The translations under genes and the position numbers were made by a program. From assembly GCF_019931215.1 (NCBI RefSeq), contig NZ_JAIOUB010000003.1, positions 310,001-374,000 of the forward strand: a stretch of 64,000 nt of DNA. The letters are read 5' to 3'. The notes under the pieces were generated by a model. It saw only the letters and a list, made by a program, of their open reading frames with translations, was not told the origin of the DNA and ran no database searches. The DNA comes from Alcanivorax limicola. Lineage in GTDB: Bacteria; Pseudomonadota; Gammaproteobacteria; Pseudomonadales; Alcanivoracaceae. Positions 36,834 through 46,452 of the stretch are shown here, one piece after another. The first letter of the stretch is position 1. Every line of letters begins with the position of its first letter.

Positions 36834-38258
36834 ATGGCAACAATCACCTCATTGGGCGCGGCACGGGAAGTCACCGGCTCCTGCCATCTGCTGGAAACGG
36901 CTGGCCGGCGTATATTGCTGGATTGTGGTATGCATCAGGGCGGTGACGCAGTGCGTCGTCTGCAAGGTGAGGCGTTTGCCTTTCGGCCCCGGGACATTGA
37001 TGCCGTGGTACTTTCCCACGCGCATCTTGATCATGCAGGGCTCTTGCCGCTGCTGGTGTCAGAAGGGTTTTCCGGACCGATCTACACCACACCTGCCACA
37101 CGCAACCTGTTGGCGATCATGCTCGAAGATGCGGTCGGGCTTTACCTGCGCGATCTGGAAGCGGCCAACACCCGGCGTCGCCGCGCCGGCAGTCGTTTGC
37201 TCAAACCCCGTTACGATCACAGTGATGTGCTGGAAGTGCTGAAGCTGTGCCAACCGCTGTCCTGGCACGCGGAGGCGGAGATCGCCGAGGGTTTGCATCT
37301 GGCGTTTATTGATGCCGGGCATATTCTGGGTTCCGCCATTGTCTGTCTGCGCCGCGCAGGCAGCGCGCCATGGCGGCTGGTGTTCTCCGGCGATATCGGC
37401 GCTTCGGATAGGGTGTTGATGCGTGAGCCGGAAGTGCCGGACACGGCGGATCTGGTATTGATGGAAGGCACCTACGGTAATCGGGATCACCGCTCCCAGG
37501 ATGCCACCATTGCCGAGCTGGAAGAGGTGGTGGCTCAGGCCGGGCGCGACGGGGGCAATATCCTGATGCCGGCGTTTGCTGTCGGGCGCACGCAGGAGTT
37601 GCTGTTTCACCTGGGCTGTTTGTATCACCGCGGGCTGCTCAATGGCTGGCATGTCTTCCTCGACAGCCCGATGGCGATAGAGGTCACCCGGCTGTATGAC
37701 CAGTGGCTGGATGCCCTGGATGCAGATGATCAGCAGATGATGCGGCACTTCGGTGCCCGCGCACTCGGGCAGTTTCTGCCGTGTTTCACACCGACTGCCT
37801 CGGTGGACGATTCCATGCAGATCAATCGTGTCGAACGCGGCGCCATCATCATCGCCGGCAGCGGCATGTGTAACGGCGGGCGTATCCGGCATCACCTCAA
37901 GCATCGTCTGTGGCAAGAACGCAATCACATCGTATTTGCCGGCTTTCAGGCCCGGGGCACCCTGGGGCGGCAGCTGGTGGATGGCGCGGAGCATGTGCGC
38001 ATGTTCGGCCAGCGCTACGCCGTGGGCGCCCGGATTCATACCCTTGGTGGATTTTCTGCCCATGCCGGGCGCACCGAGTTGATCCGCTGGGCGGAGGGCA
38101 TCGGCGGGCGCCCTGCGCTGCGCCTGGTGCATGGCGAGAACGAGGCACTGGAGAGTCTGGCGGAGGTGCTCAGGGAACGCGGCCACAATGTCAGCATCGC
38201 GGAGCCGGGGAGCCCGTTTGCCATTGCCGCTGTCACCCCGGAGGACATAGCGCAATGA
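36834..38258 (+). CDS. beta-lactamase-fold RNase (beta-CASP, CPSF/Ysh1-like)
   Basis: 474 residues from ATG 36834 with GGGAG nine bases upstream. SHAHLDHAGLLP (His62, His64, Asp66, His67) binds two zinc ions; later motifs are INAGHILGSA-like DAGHILGSA, the FSGDIG Asp, and the beta-CASP segments AFAVGRTQE, GSGMCNGGRIRHH and GGFSAHAGR. Family members are RNA endo/exonucleases involved in maturation or decay. The stop overlaps the ATPase start by four bases (ATGA), so the two proteins are probably made together. In several proteobacteria this kind of RNase sits beside P-type ATPase and phosphoketolase genes; that recollection was not checked. Confidence 0.88.
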   Translation: MATITSLGAAREVTGSCHLLETAGRRILLDCGMHQGGDAVRRLQGEAFAFRPRDIDAVVLSHAHLDHAGLLPLLVSEGFSGPIYTTPATRNLLAIMLEDAVGLYLRDLEAANTRRRRAGSRLLKPRYDHSDVLEVLKLCQPLSWHAEAEIAEGLHLAFIDAGHILGSAIVCLRRAGSAPWRLVFSGDIGASDRVLMREPEVPDTADLVLMEGTYGNRDHRSQDATIAELEEVVAQAGRDGGNILMPAFAVGRTQELLFHLGCLYHRGLLNGWHVFLDSPMAIEVTRLYDQWLDALDADDQQMMRHFGARALGQFLPCFTPTASVDDSMQINRVERGAIIIAGSGMCNGGRIRHHLKHRLWQERNHIVFAGFQARGTLGRQLVDGAEHVRMFGQRYAVGARIHTLGGFSAHAGRTELIRWAEGIGGRPALRLVHGENEALESLAEVLRERGHNVSIAEPGSPFAIAAVTPEDIAQ

Positions 38259-40996
38259 CAGCACCTGAAGCAGAGCAGCCGAAAACATGCTGGCACGCCC
38301 GCGCGGTAGAGGCAGCGCAGCAGGCCTGGGATACCGACGGCAAGGGGCTGAGCGGTGACGATGTGGCGGCACGTCGCGCACGCTACGGCGAGAACCGTCT
38401 CGTTGCCCGACGCCGGCGCGGTGCCTGGCAACGCTTGCTGGCCCAGTTCCACAACGTATTGCTGTATGTGCTGATGGCCTCCGCATTGCTGGCGCTGGTG
38501 CTGGGATATGGCACGGATGCGCTGGTGATCGCCGCCGTGGTGGTTATCAATGCGCTGGTCGGCTTTATCCAGGAAGGTAAGGCGGAAGCCGCGTTGCGCG
38601 CAATCCAGCAAATGCTGGTGGCGGAGTGCCTGGTGGTGCGTGATGGCCACACCCGGCAGATCCCGGCAGACGAGCTGGTGCCCGGCGATCTGGTATTGCT
38701 GGCCGCAGGTGACCGGGTGCCGGCGGACCTGCGCTTGTCCGAAGTGCGCGATCTGCATTGCGATGAATCCATGCTGACCGGTGAATCCGTGCCGGTGGCG
38801 AAACAGGACACGCCGGTGGCTGACGACGCCCCGCTGGCGGAACGGCGCAGTATGGCCTGGATGGGCGCGCTGGTGACGGCCGGGGGCGGACGGGGCCTGG
38901 TGGTGGCCACCGGCGGCAATACGGAGTTGGGCCGCATCGGCCATCTGGTCGATACGGTGGAGACGCCGGACACGCCGCTGACACGTTCTCTGGGCGTTTT
39001 CGGCCGGCAATTGGCGGGGCTGATTCTGGCGGTTACGGCGCTGGCCATGGCCTGGGGCTATTTTGGGCTGGGCCTGCCGTTGGCGGAGCTGTTCCGGGTT
39101 GCCGTAGGGGTGGCGGTGGCGGCAATTCCTGAAGGCTTGCCAGCGGTGGTAACCATCACGCTGGCCATCGGCGTGCAGCGCATGGCGGGCTCGCGTGCGG
39201 TGATTCGCAAACTGCCTGCGGTGGAAGTGCTCGGCTCGGTTACTGTGATCTGCTCCGACAAGACCGGCACGCTCACACGCAATGAAATGACGACCCGCCG
39301 GGTACTCACCGCTGTCGGCGATTTCGACGTGTCCGGTGAGGGTTACGCGTTGGCTGGCGCGATGGCGTATGCCGGGCAGGGCGATGCCGGGGCGGCGGCG
39401 CGGGTAGGCGATCTGGTGGCGCGCGTCGCGCTGCTGTGCAATGACGCGCATATCAGTCGTGAGGGTGAGGATTGGGTGCTGCACGGTGATCCCACCGAGG
39501 GCGCGCTCTATGCACTGGCCTGCAAGGCCGGGCTTGACCCGGGCACGGCGCCTGCGCGCTGGCCGCGCCGGGACGTGATTCCTTTTGCTACGGAGCGGCT
39601 TTACATGGCCACCCTCAATGGTCGTGGTGAGGACGCCATGATGCTGGTGAAGGGCGCACCGGAACGTCTGTTGGGCCTGTGCAAACAGCAACAGGGCATG
39701 CAAGGTGCGGAGCCACTGGACAGCGCCTTCTGGCATGCCGGTCTTGAACGCCTGGCCGGGGAGGGAATGCGCGTACTGGGCCTGGCCTACAAACCGTTGC
39801 CCGGGGATTGTGCGCGCATCGGCGAGGACGATGTCGTGGACGGCCTGATTTTTCTGGGGCTGACCGGCACCACGGACCCGCCGCGTCATGAGGCCATCGA
39901 GGCGGTGGCCGAGTGCCGCAGTGCCGGGATACGGGTGAAGATGATCACCGGGGACAATCCACGCACCGCTGGCGTGATTGCCGGGCAACTCGGATTGAAC
40001 GCGGCGCGGGTGCTGACCGGCAAGGATCTGGCCAGTATGGATGACGCGGCACTGGGTGAGGCGATGGCGGAGGTCGATGTATTTGCCCGCACCAGCCCGG
40101 CGGACAAGCTGCGATTGGTCGAAATCCTGCAGGCCCGTGGCGAGGTCGTTGCCATGACCGGCGACGGCGTCAATGATGCGCCTGCCTTGCAGCGGGCGGA
40201 TATCGGGGTGGCCATGGGGCGCAAGGGTACGGACGCCGCCCGGGATGCCTCGGCCATGGTGCTGACGGATGACAACTTCGCCACCATCGCCGCCGCCGTG
40301 CGCGAAGGGCGCACGGTGTATGACAATATCGTCAAGGCGATCCAGTTCATTCTGCCCACCAGTGTTGTGCAGGCATCGGTGTTGTTGCTGGCGCTGGTCA
40401 TCGGCATGGCGGCACTGCCGATCACGCCAGTGCAGATCCTCTGGGTGAACATGATTACGGCAGTGACGCTGGCCCTGGCGCTGGCTTTCGAGCACGGCGA
40501 GTCAGGCCTGATGCGGCGGCCCCCGAGGCGGCCCGGCGAGGGGCTGGTGACGCCCTTGCTGTTGCGACGTCTGGTATTGGTGGGTGTGGTCGGCACGCTG
40601 CTGGTGATCGGCCAGTTTCTCCGCTACCAGGAGGATCTGATGCTGGCACGCAACATGGCCGTGTTGACCCTGGTCTTCGTTGAGATCTGGTATCTGTTCT
40701 GCTGCCGTCGTCTGCATGCCCCGCTGTGGCATGAAGCCAGCCTGCGCGGGCTGATGCCTGCCGGTATCGCTGTAGCCGCAGTGTTGATATTGCAGTGGTT
40801 GTATACGGTTGTGCCGCCGATGCAGGCACTGTTCGAATCACAATCCCTGCCAGCCACCCTGTGGCTGGAAGCGGCGCTGGTGGCGTTGGTGGTGCCGCTG
40901 CTGGTGGAACTCGACAAGGCGTTCTTGCGTTATGCCTTACGTCACTCCCGTGCTGCGTCCCCGGCGCAAGGCCCCGCCCGGGGGCCGTTGCGTTGA
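38255..40996 (+). CDS. P-type cation-transporting ATPase (P2-like)
   Basis: 913 residues from ATG 38255, which overlaps the RNase stop and has GGAGG upstream; the reading frame is open further upstream but only as a shadow of the RNase gene. Phosphorylation site DKTGTLT (Asp335), TGES, KGAPE nucleotide site, GDGVNDAP (637-643) and IPEGLP (292-296) in helix 4 place it with calcium-type pumps. In helix 6 the usual N..TD reads Asn732, Thr735, Ala736, so one acidic cation ligand of SERCA is missing; the ion may be different. C-terminal helices are complete. It converges on the phosphoketolase-like gene, 12 bases between stops. Confidence 0.9.
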   Translation: MTAPEAEQPKTCWHARAVEAAQQAWDTDGKGLSGDDVAARRARYGENRLVARRRRGAWQRLLAQFHNVLLYVLMASALLALVLGYGTDALVIAAVVVINALVGFIQEGKAEAALRAIQQMLVAECLVVRDGHTRQIPADELVPGDLVLLAAGDRVPADLRLSEVRDLHCDESMLTGESVPVAKQDTPVADDAPLAERRSMAWMGALVTAGGGRGLVVATGGNTELGRIGHLVDTVETPDTPLTRSLGVFGRQLAGLILAVTALAMAWGYFGLGLPLAELFRVAVGVAVAAIPEGLPAVVTITLAIGVQRMAGSRAVIRKLPAVEVLGSVTVICSDKTGTLTRNEMTTRRVLTAVGDFDVSGEGYALAGAMAYAGQGDAGAAARVGDLVARVALLCNDAHISREGEDWVLHGDPTEGALYALACKAGLDPGTAPARWPRRDVIPFATERLYMATLNGRGEDAMMLVKGAPERLLGLCKQQQGMQGAEPLDSAFWHAGLERLAGEGMRVLGLAYKPLPGDCARIGEDDVVDGLIFLGLTGTTDPPRHEAIEAVAECRSAGIRVKMITGDNPRTAGVIAGQLGLNAARVLTGKDLASMDDAALGEAMAEVDVFARTSPADKLRLVEILQARGEVVAMTGDGVNDAPALQRADIGVAMGRKGTDAARDASAMVLTDDNFATIAAAVREGRTVYDNIVKAIQFILPTSVVQASVLLLALVIGMAALPITPVQILWVNMITAVTLALALAFEHGESGLMRRPPRRPGEGLVTPLLLRRLVLVGVVGTLLVIGQFLRYQEDLMLARNMAVLTLVFVEIWYLFCCRRLHAPLWHEASLRGLMPAGIAVAAVLILQWLYTVVPPMQALFESQSLPATLWLEAALVALVVPLLVELDKAFLRYALRHSRAASPAQGPARGPLR

Positions 40997-41008
40997 TAGC
41001 AGCTCACG

Positions 41009-43408
41009 TCAGCGCAGCACGTCGGGATTGTCACTGCGGTATTGCACCGCTGCCAGCTCTGCCTCATCCAGCAGCGTCTCCGGGGACAGTGACAGGCTTT
41101 CCGCCACGGCAAGGGTAGCGTGTGCCCAGGTGGCGCCGTTGGCGTAGAGCATGCCAAAGGTATCCAGCGTGCCGCCCCGGTTGCGATAACCCAGAAAGCG
41201 GCTTTGTGTGCCGGTATCCAGCGGCCGCAGCACGCCGCTGAAAACTTCGGGGCGACCATGGCAGAGAAAGACCCGCGCAGGGCAATCCGGGATCAACGCG
41301 CGAATCTGCGCGGCGTCATGGACTGACGTGGCTTCCCGGGCATCACGCGCCGCCCGGAACCGCCCCGGTGCCTGCAGGGCGTACAGGGCGTGCGCAATCC
41401 CTTTTTCCCGCAGTCGTTGACTGGCCCGCTGCATGGCCTCCAGCTGATAGGCCCCGATGGCAAACAACTGCACCGCCGGTGTCTGATCGTGATGCAGGCA
41501 CAGCACGCCGTCATCGCTGAGCTGCGTTGCCTGGTTGGCATCCAGCTGCACGGGCAGAGCGTTTTTCGGCACCACCATCACCGCAATGCGGCCGCGGCTG
41601 GCATACAGATCCAGCAGCGCCCGCGCGGCACTGGGCCCGTCCACGGGAAACAGCACGCTCGCCACATCATTCATTTCGCCAAGCCAGGCCTCGCACAATG
41701 TCGGGTCCTGATGGGATTGCTCGTTCTTGCCGTTCTCCCAGGTATGCGAGCTGCACAGGATGGGCAGTGACAACCAGCGTGGTGGTCGGCCGGCGCTTGC
41801 CTGATGCCGGGCGAAGATAATTTCCTGGCGCATGGCGCCCAGCATTTTCACGGCGAAGGCTTCGTAGCTGGCGACCAGATTAAGGCCTTGCTTGTTGCCC
41901 AGTGCCGCACACACCACGGCTTCCTCGTTGAGTGCCGTAATGACGCTGCCGTGCAGGGATTCGGCGATACCGGGCTCGGGATGGGTCACGCGATGCTGCA
42001 GCATGTCCAGTGAGGCATTGAGACGGTTGCTGCGCATTTCATCCGGGTTGCCGATGCGCACACGCAGATCCGGATTGGCGCGCACCAGCGCGACAAATGC
42101 ATCGTCGATGGCCGCCATGGGAGACTGGGTTGTGCCTGCCGGCGGGGGTATCAGCGCCGGGAGTATGGCGTCGTGGGGCGCCGGATTGGCCAGAGGGTGG
42201 TCGCGCTCTGCAGGCCGGTCAGACTGGCCATGATTGTTCAGGGTGGCGATTGCCTCGCGCAGCGCCTCGGCAGGCACGAACAGTTTGGCGGCGCCGGCGT
42301 TGAAGCTGGCCCGGGCGCGCTCATCGTTCGCCGGGTTGTCGGCCAGCGGCAGGTTGTGGGCGGCGTTACTGCCCGCGCCGGGAAAGCCGAATCCCTTGAC
42401 GGTTTCGGCGATCACGTACGGCAGCCGGACCGGGTAATCACTGACGCCGTCGCGCAGCATGCGCACCCGTTCAGCCAGGCGATGCTCGCCATCCAGCAAG
42501 GCCCAGGCAAAGGCGGCCGGGTCGCGTCCGTCGATGGTCAGTGGGTCAAAGCCGTTGAGGGTCAGATGGTCGCGGAACCAGGGTGTGCCGCCGGACTGGC
42601 TCATGCTGGTGCGCTGATCAATGCGCCGACCGTTGGCAATCATCACCGGTAGCACCGTGCCGCAATCTTCGGCGCGCCACCAGCGCGGCGACCAGTCGCT
42701 GCCGCGTTGTTCCTCGAAAGCCCCGTCACTGAGAAAAGCGACCAGCGACTGCCCGGGCAGCGGCATGTGCACATATTGCAGCTCGGCAAAGCCGAGATAG
42801 CCGCCCTCGCTGATACCGCCTGCGGTATGCGCATTGACGTGGCTGCCCAGTGGCGAGCGGGGCGCGCCATCCGTGCCGACGCCGTAGTGGTAAAAATCGT
42901 TCACAAAGGTGGCCAGCCCCGCATCATCCAGCGCGTAGCGTCGTGCGTGCTCCGGCATCATATTGCCGGTGAGCAGGTTCAGCGCGTCGATAGCCGCCAC
43001 GCAGTGTCCCTGGCCCATCAGCCAGGCGCGGGTGTCGCCGGACAGGCTGTTGGCCAGCAGATAGCCGGTATAGGCCGGGACCATATTGAGGGCACCACCG
43101 GTGTGGCCTTCCGGCACAGGTTTGAAGTCATCCGCGCTCAGGGGGCTGCCGTCCAGGCGCGGACGGCGTACGTAGGTCATGTGCGCCACCAACCACATCC
43201 CCATGCAGGCAATGCGATCTGCGGCGTGCAACAAGGCCAGCCATGCATCGCGTTGTTCCGGCGATGCGGCACGTTCCAGCAAGCTCGCCACGCGGTGCTG
43301 TGTCAGCGGCAAATGCTGTATCACGCCATAGCCGCGTGCCCAAGTATCAAAAGCCGGATCGCGTGCACGCAGCGCTTCCAGTGTGGCGGCCCGGTGCGGG
43401 TCATTCAT
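41009..43408 (-). CDS. divergent phosphoketolase-superfamily enzyme (XFP-like)
   Basis: 799 residues from ATG 43408 (AGGAG upstream), the length of true phosphoketolases. The fold is recognisable: MGQGH (131-135) for MGPGH, ISEGG (199-203) for IHEGG, a ThDP loop S-D-G at 227-229 with Asn259, PDE at 455-457 within NPDEMRSNRL, and SHQDP. But the GHGGPAG loop is replaced by GHCVAAIDAL, the first Gly of GDG is Ser, and the substrate-site text around them differs. True XFP splits xylulose-5-P or fructose-6-P to acetyl-P; I would not assume the same reaction here. No ackA or pta is next to it. A near-consensus FNR-type box lies 29 bases upstream. Confidence 0.75.
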   Translation of the reverse strand: MNDPHRAATLEALRARDPAFDTWARGYGVIQHLPLTQHRVASLLERAASPEQRDAWLALLHAADRIACMGMWLVAHMTYVRRPRLDGSPLSADDFKPVPEGHTGGALNMVPAYTGYLLANSLSGDTRAWLMGQGHCVAAIDALNLLTGNMMPEHARRYALDDAGLATFVNDFYHYGVGTDGAPRSPLGSHVNAHTAGGISEGGYLGFAELQYVHMPLPGQSLVAFLSDGAFEEQRGSDWSPRWWRAEDCGTVLPVMIANGRRIDQRTSMSQSGGTPWFRDHLTLNGFDPLTIDGRDPAAFAWALLDGEHRLAERVRMLRDGVSDYPVRLPYVIAETVKGFGFPGAGSNAAHNLPLADNPANDERARASFNAGAAKLFVPAEALREAIATLNNHGQSDRPAERDHPLANPAPHDAILPALIPPPAGTTQSPMAAIDDAFVALVRANPDLRVRIGNPDEMRSNRLNASLDMLQHRVTHPEPGIAESLHGSVITALNEEAVVCAALGNKQGLNLVASYEAFAVKMLGAMRQEIIFARHQASAGRPPRWLSLPILCSSHTWENGKNEQSHQDPTLCEAWLGEMNDVASVLFPVDGPSAARALLDLYASRGRIAVMVVPKNALPVQLDANQATQLSDDGVLCLHHDQTPAVQLFAIGAYQLEAMQRASQRLREKGIAHALYALQAPGRFRAARDAREATSVHDAAQIRALIPDCPARVFLCHGRPEVFSGVLRPLDTGTQSRFLGYRNRGGTLDTFGMLYANGATWAHATLAVAESLSLSPETLLDEAELAAVQYRSDNPDVLR

Positions 43409-43436
43409 GGGGGGCTCCTGTTTGTTTCCACTGATC

Positions 43437-43450
43437 CTGATCGCAATCAA
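43437..43450 (-). promoter_or_regulatory. near-consensus FNR/ANR-type box
   Basis: CTGATCGCAATCAA matches TTGAT-N4-ATCAA at nine of ten fixed bases. It is 29 bases upstream of the phosphoketolase-like ATG, in the 95-base gap after the orphan secreted-protein gene. The centre is too close to the ATG for a classical -41.5 activation site unless the transcript is nearly leaderless, so it could also act as a repressor site. Confidence 0.45.
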
Positions 43451-43503
43451 CGTCACGAGCAATGATCTGTGTCATGGACGCAGAGTTTTGCGTTCGCTCG
43501 GTG

Positions 43504-45045
43504 TCACTCAAGCGATGTGAAAAGCGTCTCTGCGAGATCGCCGTCGTCGAAGTGGCGGCGGCCGATAAATGCAGTGGCCTGGGTGCCTTGCTGGCGCATG
43601 GCGCCAGCGGAAGGAATGCCCATGGGCCAGAGTGTGAAACGCTCGGGACGACGTGATGCGGGGATCAGACCGTTACTGTTGAACAGACTGGTGATGCCGC
43701 CGTCGGGCGCAGGCAACTGACGCAGTTTATCTGCAGCGTGCAGGCGGTACCGCGTCGCCGGCAGCATATCGGGCACGGTATCAGTGTGATGTATCGGTGT
43801 TGCAGCCGTGACGCCAACCAGATAGTGGGTGCCGGACTCGAGCAACAGTTGCAGTCGCTGTGTGGCCGCATCGGGTACCGGCGCTGGCGCGGTTACCGGG
43901 CGGTCGCCGTCGGGGACGCGATGTGCAATCCGGTCCGCGGAGGCCGTGCTGATGAACAGTTTGTGGTAGCAGCCGCAGGCATGAATGCTGTCATAGAACA
44001 GCACCTTGCCGTCCGGGCGCAGCGTGACGCGCCAGATCACACTGTCCAGCTCTCCCGCGTACATATCGAAACGGCCCGTGGCCGGGCGGCGCGGGAACCA
44101 GAACTGATAATTGAGCTGTAGTAGCGGGGTGTTGTTGAACCGGGTCCAGGTCAGCCAGGTGTAGCTGACCGGGTCATTGGTGAGTACCCGGATGCCGGCG
44201 TCATCAATGGCGATGGCGCCGGGATGATTGTCGTGTTTGTCCCGCTCCGTGGCGATTACCGGTGCATAATGTTGCAGCAGCACGTTGCGCGTGGCGTCAT
44301 CCGGCAGTGCCAGCGGCGGCAGGTTGGCAACGTGTTCCGGTGCGGTCATTGCGCCGTCGCCTTGCGGCGCGTGTGGTGCCAGGAAGAAACGTGCCGCCTG
44401 CACATCGTTGCTCGCCAGACGGGCGCTCATGGTGCGGTGGTACCGGTTCACCGCGGGTGCTGCCAGCCGCCGTGTCAGCGGATACAGGCCGAGGGCTCTC
44501 TGCCAGGTATTGTAGCTGTCCGGGATCTCCGGCAGCGTCAGCGCGCCGATGTCGTTGCCGGCCGTCAGCTGCTGGTCAAGCAGGGCTTGCTGGCAGTGCC
44601 AGAGCGTTGGCGCCCAGTGATGATCCGGCGCCAGCCGTGCCAGTCGCGCCTGCCAGCTGGTAAAGCCCGTATCAGCAGCGAGTGTGAGCCAGGCCTCACG
44701 CAGGGCCGGGTCATGGTGCGTAAGGCCGAACAGGCCGTTGAGCCAGCGACTGCTGTGTAACCAGGGCGCGTCCGGCAGCGGTACACTGGCGGCATCATGG
44801 ATGTTTGCGCGACGTAGCGCGCTGTCTGCCTGAACGAACCAGGCCTTGCAGGCTGCTGCTTCGTCGGCATTGGCGCGTGGGCGGCTGACATCGGCGAACG
44901 GAGCGTGGCCAGCGCTGTTTCGTTCACTCGCCGTTACCAGGCCGGGGGCCAATCCAGAGATAAGTATCGTCACGGCCCATGCGAGGGTCAGTGACCGGAG
45001 GCCCTGCAGCGCTGCAGTCATTCTCCTCGGTATGACGTTCAACAT
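43504..45045 (-). CDS. exported protein of unknown family
   Basis: 513 residues from ATG 45045, which has GGAGG three bases upstream; ATG 45021 (GAGGAG) is the alternative. A long N-terminal hydrophobic segment ending near LVTASERN is a signal peptide or anchor. The mature part is Trp/Tyr/His-rich; HYAPVIATERDKHDNH, SYTWLTWTRFN and QLNYQFWFPRR look like a beta-rich core, and HACGCYHKLF is a possible metal or disulfide motif (not a CXXCH haem site). The 5' end overlaps the START gene by 122 (or 98) bases in another frame. I do not recognise the family. It sits between START and phosphoketolase-like genes on one strand. Confidence 0.65.
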   Translation of the reverse strand: MLNVIPRRMTAALQGLRSLTLAWAVTILISGLAPGLVTASERNSAGHAPFADVSRPRANADEAAACKAWFVQADSALRRANIHDAASVPLPDAPWLHSSRWLNGLFGLTHHDPALREAWLTLAADTGFTSWQARLARLAPDHHWAPTLWHCQQALLDQQLTAGNDIGALTLPEIPDSYNTWQRALGLYPLTRRLAAPAVNRYHRTMSARLASNDVQAARFFLAPHAPQGDGAMTAPEHVANLPPLALPDDATRNVLLQHYAPVIATERDKHDNHPGAIAIDDAGIRVLTNDPVSYTWLTWTRFNNTPLLQLNYQFWFPRRPATGRFDMYAGELDSVIWRVTLRPDGKVLFYDSIHACGCYHKLFISTASADRIAHRVPDGDRPVTAPAPVPDAATQRLQLLLESGTHYLVGVTAATPIHHTDTVPDMLPATRYRLHAADKLRQLPAPDGGITSLFNSNGLIPASRRPERFTLWPMGIPSAGAMRQQGTQATAFIGRRHFDDGDLAETLFTSLE

Positions 45046-45673
45046 ATTCCTCCAGTGCTGCCAGTGTGGTGCGGACATGGCGGACAGCGGCCTGATCTGC
45101 CAGCCATTGTGGCACGCCGCCGCCCGGGCTGACGCGTTGCTGGTAGTCCACCTGCGTCATGGCCTCTGCTTCCGGCCTCAACTGCCATTGTCCTGCGATG
45201 AAGGGCATGCGCACGACGCCGGGCATTGCCGGAACGGCATCACGCTCGCCCTGCATGGTCAGTGTGACGGTACCGTCCTCTGTCTGATGCCGGGAAAAGC
45301 GCGTCACCGCATCACGGGGTCGCATGGGCCAGGGTGTCCGGGTACGCATGTACACCAGGCTGTGCCCGTCATGGTGCTCAAGCAGCACCAGCTCCTCCAG
45401 ATCCGGCGCCCATTGCCTGACATGGCAGGGATGCTCGAGCACCGAAAGCAGCGTGTTGACGTTGAGGGGGAGCCGGGTCGCGGCACGCACAATGTCGGGC
45501 CCGGATTGTCGCTCGCGCATGACCCGGGTTGAAACGTCAGTGGTGGCGTCGGCGCCCACCGGGTGTGCTGCCGTCACTGCCAGGCTCATTGTTAACAGCC
45601 TCGTCACCAGCAGAGCTCTCGATAGCCGGGTGGCCGGCGTCCAGGCAACGGACAAAGCGTTTCTCCAGATCAT
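44924..45673 (-). CDS. START-domain lipid-binding-type protein
   Basis: 249 residues from ATG 45673; ATG 45589 has a better RBS (GAGG nine bases upstream) but would cut into the signal peptide. The N-terminus looks exported (LLVTRLLTMSLAVTAAHPVGADA). Residues about 50-215 have a START/SRPBCC pattern: VNTLLSVLEHPCHVRQWAPDLEELVLLEH, SLVYMRTRTPWPMRPRDAV and a closing amphipathic helix. START domains hold a lipid in a deep cavity and may move it between membranes. It lies between a PlsC acyltransferase and an exported orphan, overlapping both, so these genes are almost certainly made together. Confidence 0.75.
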   Translation of the reverse strand: MIWRNALSVAWTPATRLSRALLVTRLLTMSLAVTAAHPVGADATTDVSTRVMRERQSGPDIVRAATRLPLNVNTLLSVLEHPCHVRQWAPDLEELVLLEHHDGHSLVYMRTRTPWPMRPRDAVTRFSRHQTEDGTVTLTMQGERDAVPAMPGVVRMPFIAGQWQLRPEAEAMTQVDYQQRVSPGGGVPQWLADQAAVRHVRTTLAALEEYVERHTEENDCSAAGPPVTDPRMGRDDTYLWIGPRPGNGE

Positions 45674-46319
45674 CAAGCCAGAGCCCCCCGGCAGTTATGG
45701 TGTCCTCGGGTATGGGTGACAAGACCGTCACGGCAACGGTGCTCGAGTGCATCACCAGGGCACCGGGGGGCAGTATAACGCGGCTGTTATGCAGCACGAT
45801 GGGTACGACAGGCACCCCGGCTTCCCGGGCCAGCCACAATGCGCCGGGGCGAAAGGGTAGCAGCCGGCCATCGGGGCTGCGGCGACCCTCGGCGGCGATG
45901 ACGATGCCGTACCCCTGTTTCAGGCGTGCCAGAGCAGGTTGCAATGCCGCACTACCGGCACCGGCGTCGCGGTCGACAAAGGCTGCGCCTGCCAGGCGCA
46001 GCAGTGGTCCCAGCAACGGGTGGCGGCGCAGGGATTTCTTGGCCACCCCGGTGATGTTCCGCCGCAGCAGGCGGGCAACGATGATCGGGTCGGCGCCGCT
46101 CTGGTGATTGATCACGAAGACTGCCGGTCGGATCGACAGCGCCGCAACATCGCCAGCCACGGCAAGACGAATGCCCGCCAGAAGATGGCCCAGCCAGGTC
46201 ACGGCCGGCACGGCAATGTTGATGGCGCGCCGCCGCCCCAGGGGCATGCATAGCAGCATCAGAACGATGCCCAGCAAGGCGGGCAGGACAAAAGCAATCA
46301 GGCTGCGGATCCCGCGCAT
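45537..46319 (-). CDS. PlsC-family lysophospholipid acyltransferase
   Basis: 260 residues from ATG 46319, with AAGGAG eight bases upstream. One N-terminal hydrophobic helix (5-27) is followed by NHQSGADP (His72, Asp77), the HX4D catalytic motif, and EGRRS (144-148), where EGTRS is usual. The enzyme would acylate lysophosphatidic acid or another lyso-lipid at the inner membrane. The last 45 residues are hydrophilic, lie in the region that overlaps the START gene, and may not be needed for catalysis. It is first of a minus-strand run and divergent from the nitronate monooxygenase (133 bases between starts). Confidence 0.85.
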   Translation of the reverse strand: MRGIRSLIAFVLPALLGIVLMLLCMPLGRRRAINIAVPAVTWLGHLLAGIRLAVAGDVAALSIRPAVFVINHQSGADPIIVARLLRRNITGVAKKSLRRHPLLGPLLRLAGAAFVDRDAGAGSAALQPALARLKQGYGIVIAAEGRRSPDGRLLPFRPGALWLAREAGVPVVPIVLHNSRVILPPGALVMHSSTVAVTVLSPIPEDTITAGGLWLDDLEKRFVRCLDAGHPAIESSAGDEAVNNEPGSDGSTPGGRRRHH

Positions 46320-46452
46320 GGTCAGCACTCCTTTACAGGTCATCAGCATGACGCGATGCGGGTCAGCGCCAGGTGAGGAGTCGCAGGATACTCACGGGTT
46401 TTATAAACTGCTAAGGTTGCCCCCATTCTTTTGGCTCACAAGGACTCACATC

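Noticed and set aside
37910-38254. Longer start for the P-type ATPase
   Set aside because: This part is a shadow of the RNase gene; ATG 38255 has GGAGG and the usual N-terminus.
38036-40495. 819-codon open frame antisense to the P-type ATPase
   Set aside because: High-GC shadow frame; no RBS, composition like a reversed coding strand, and the sense gene has every P-type motif.
43937-43990. HACGCYH as a c-type haem site
   Set aside because: Spacing is CXCXH, not CXXCH, so no covalent haem is expected.
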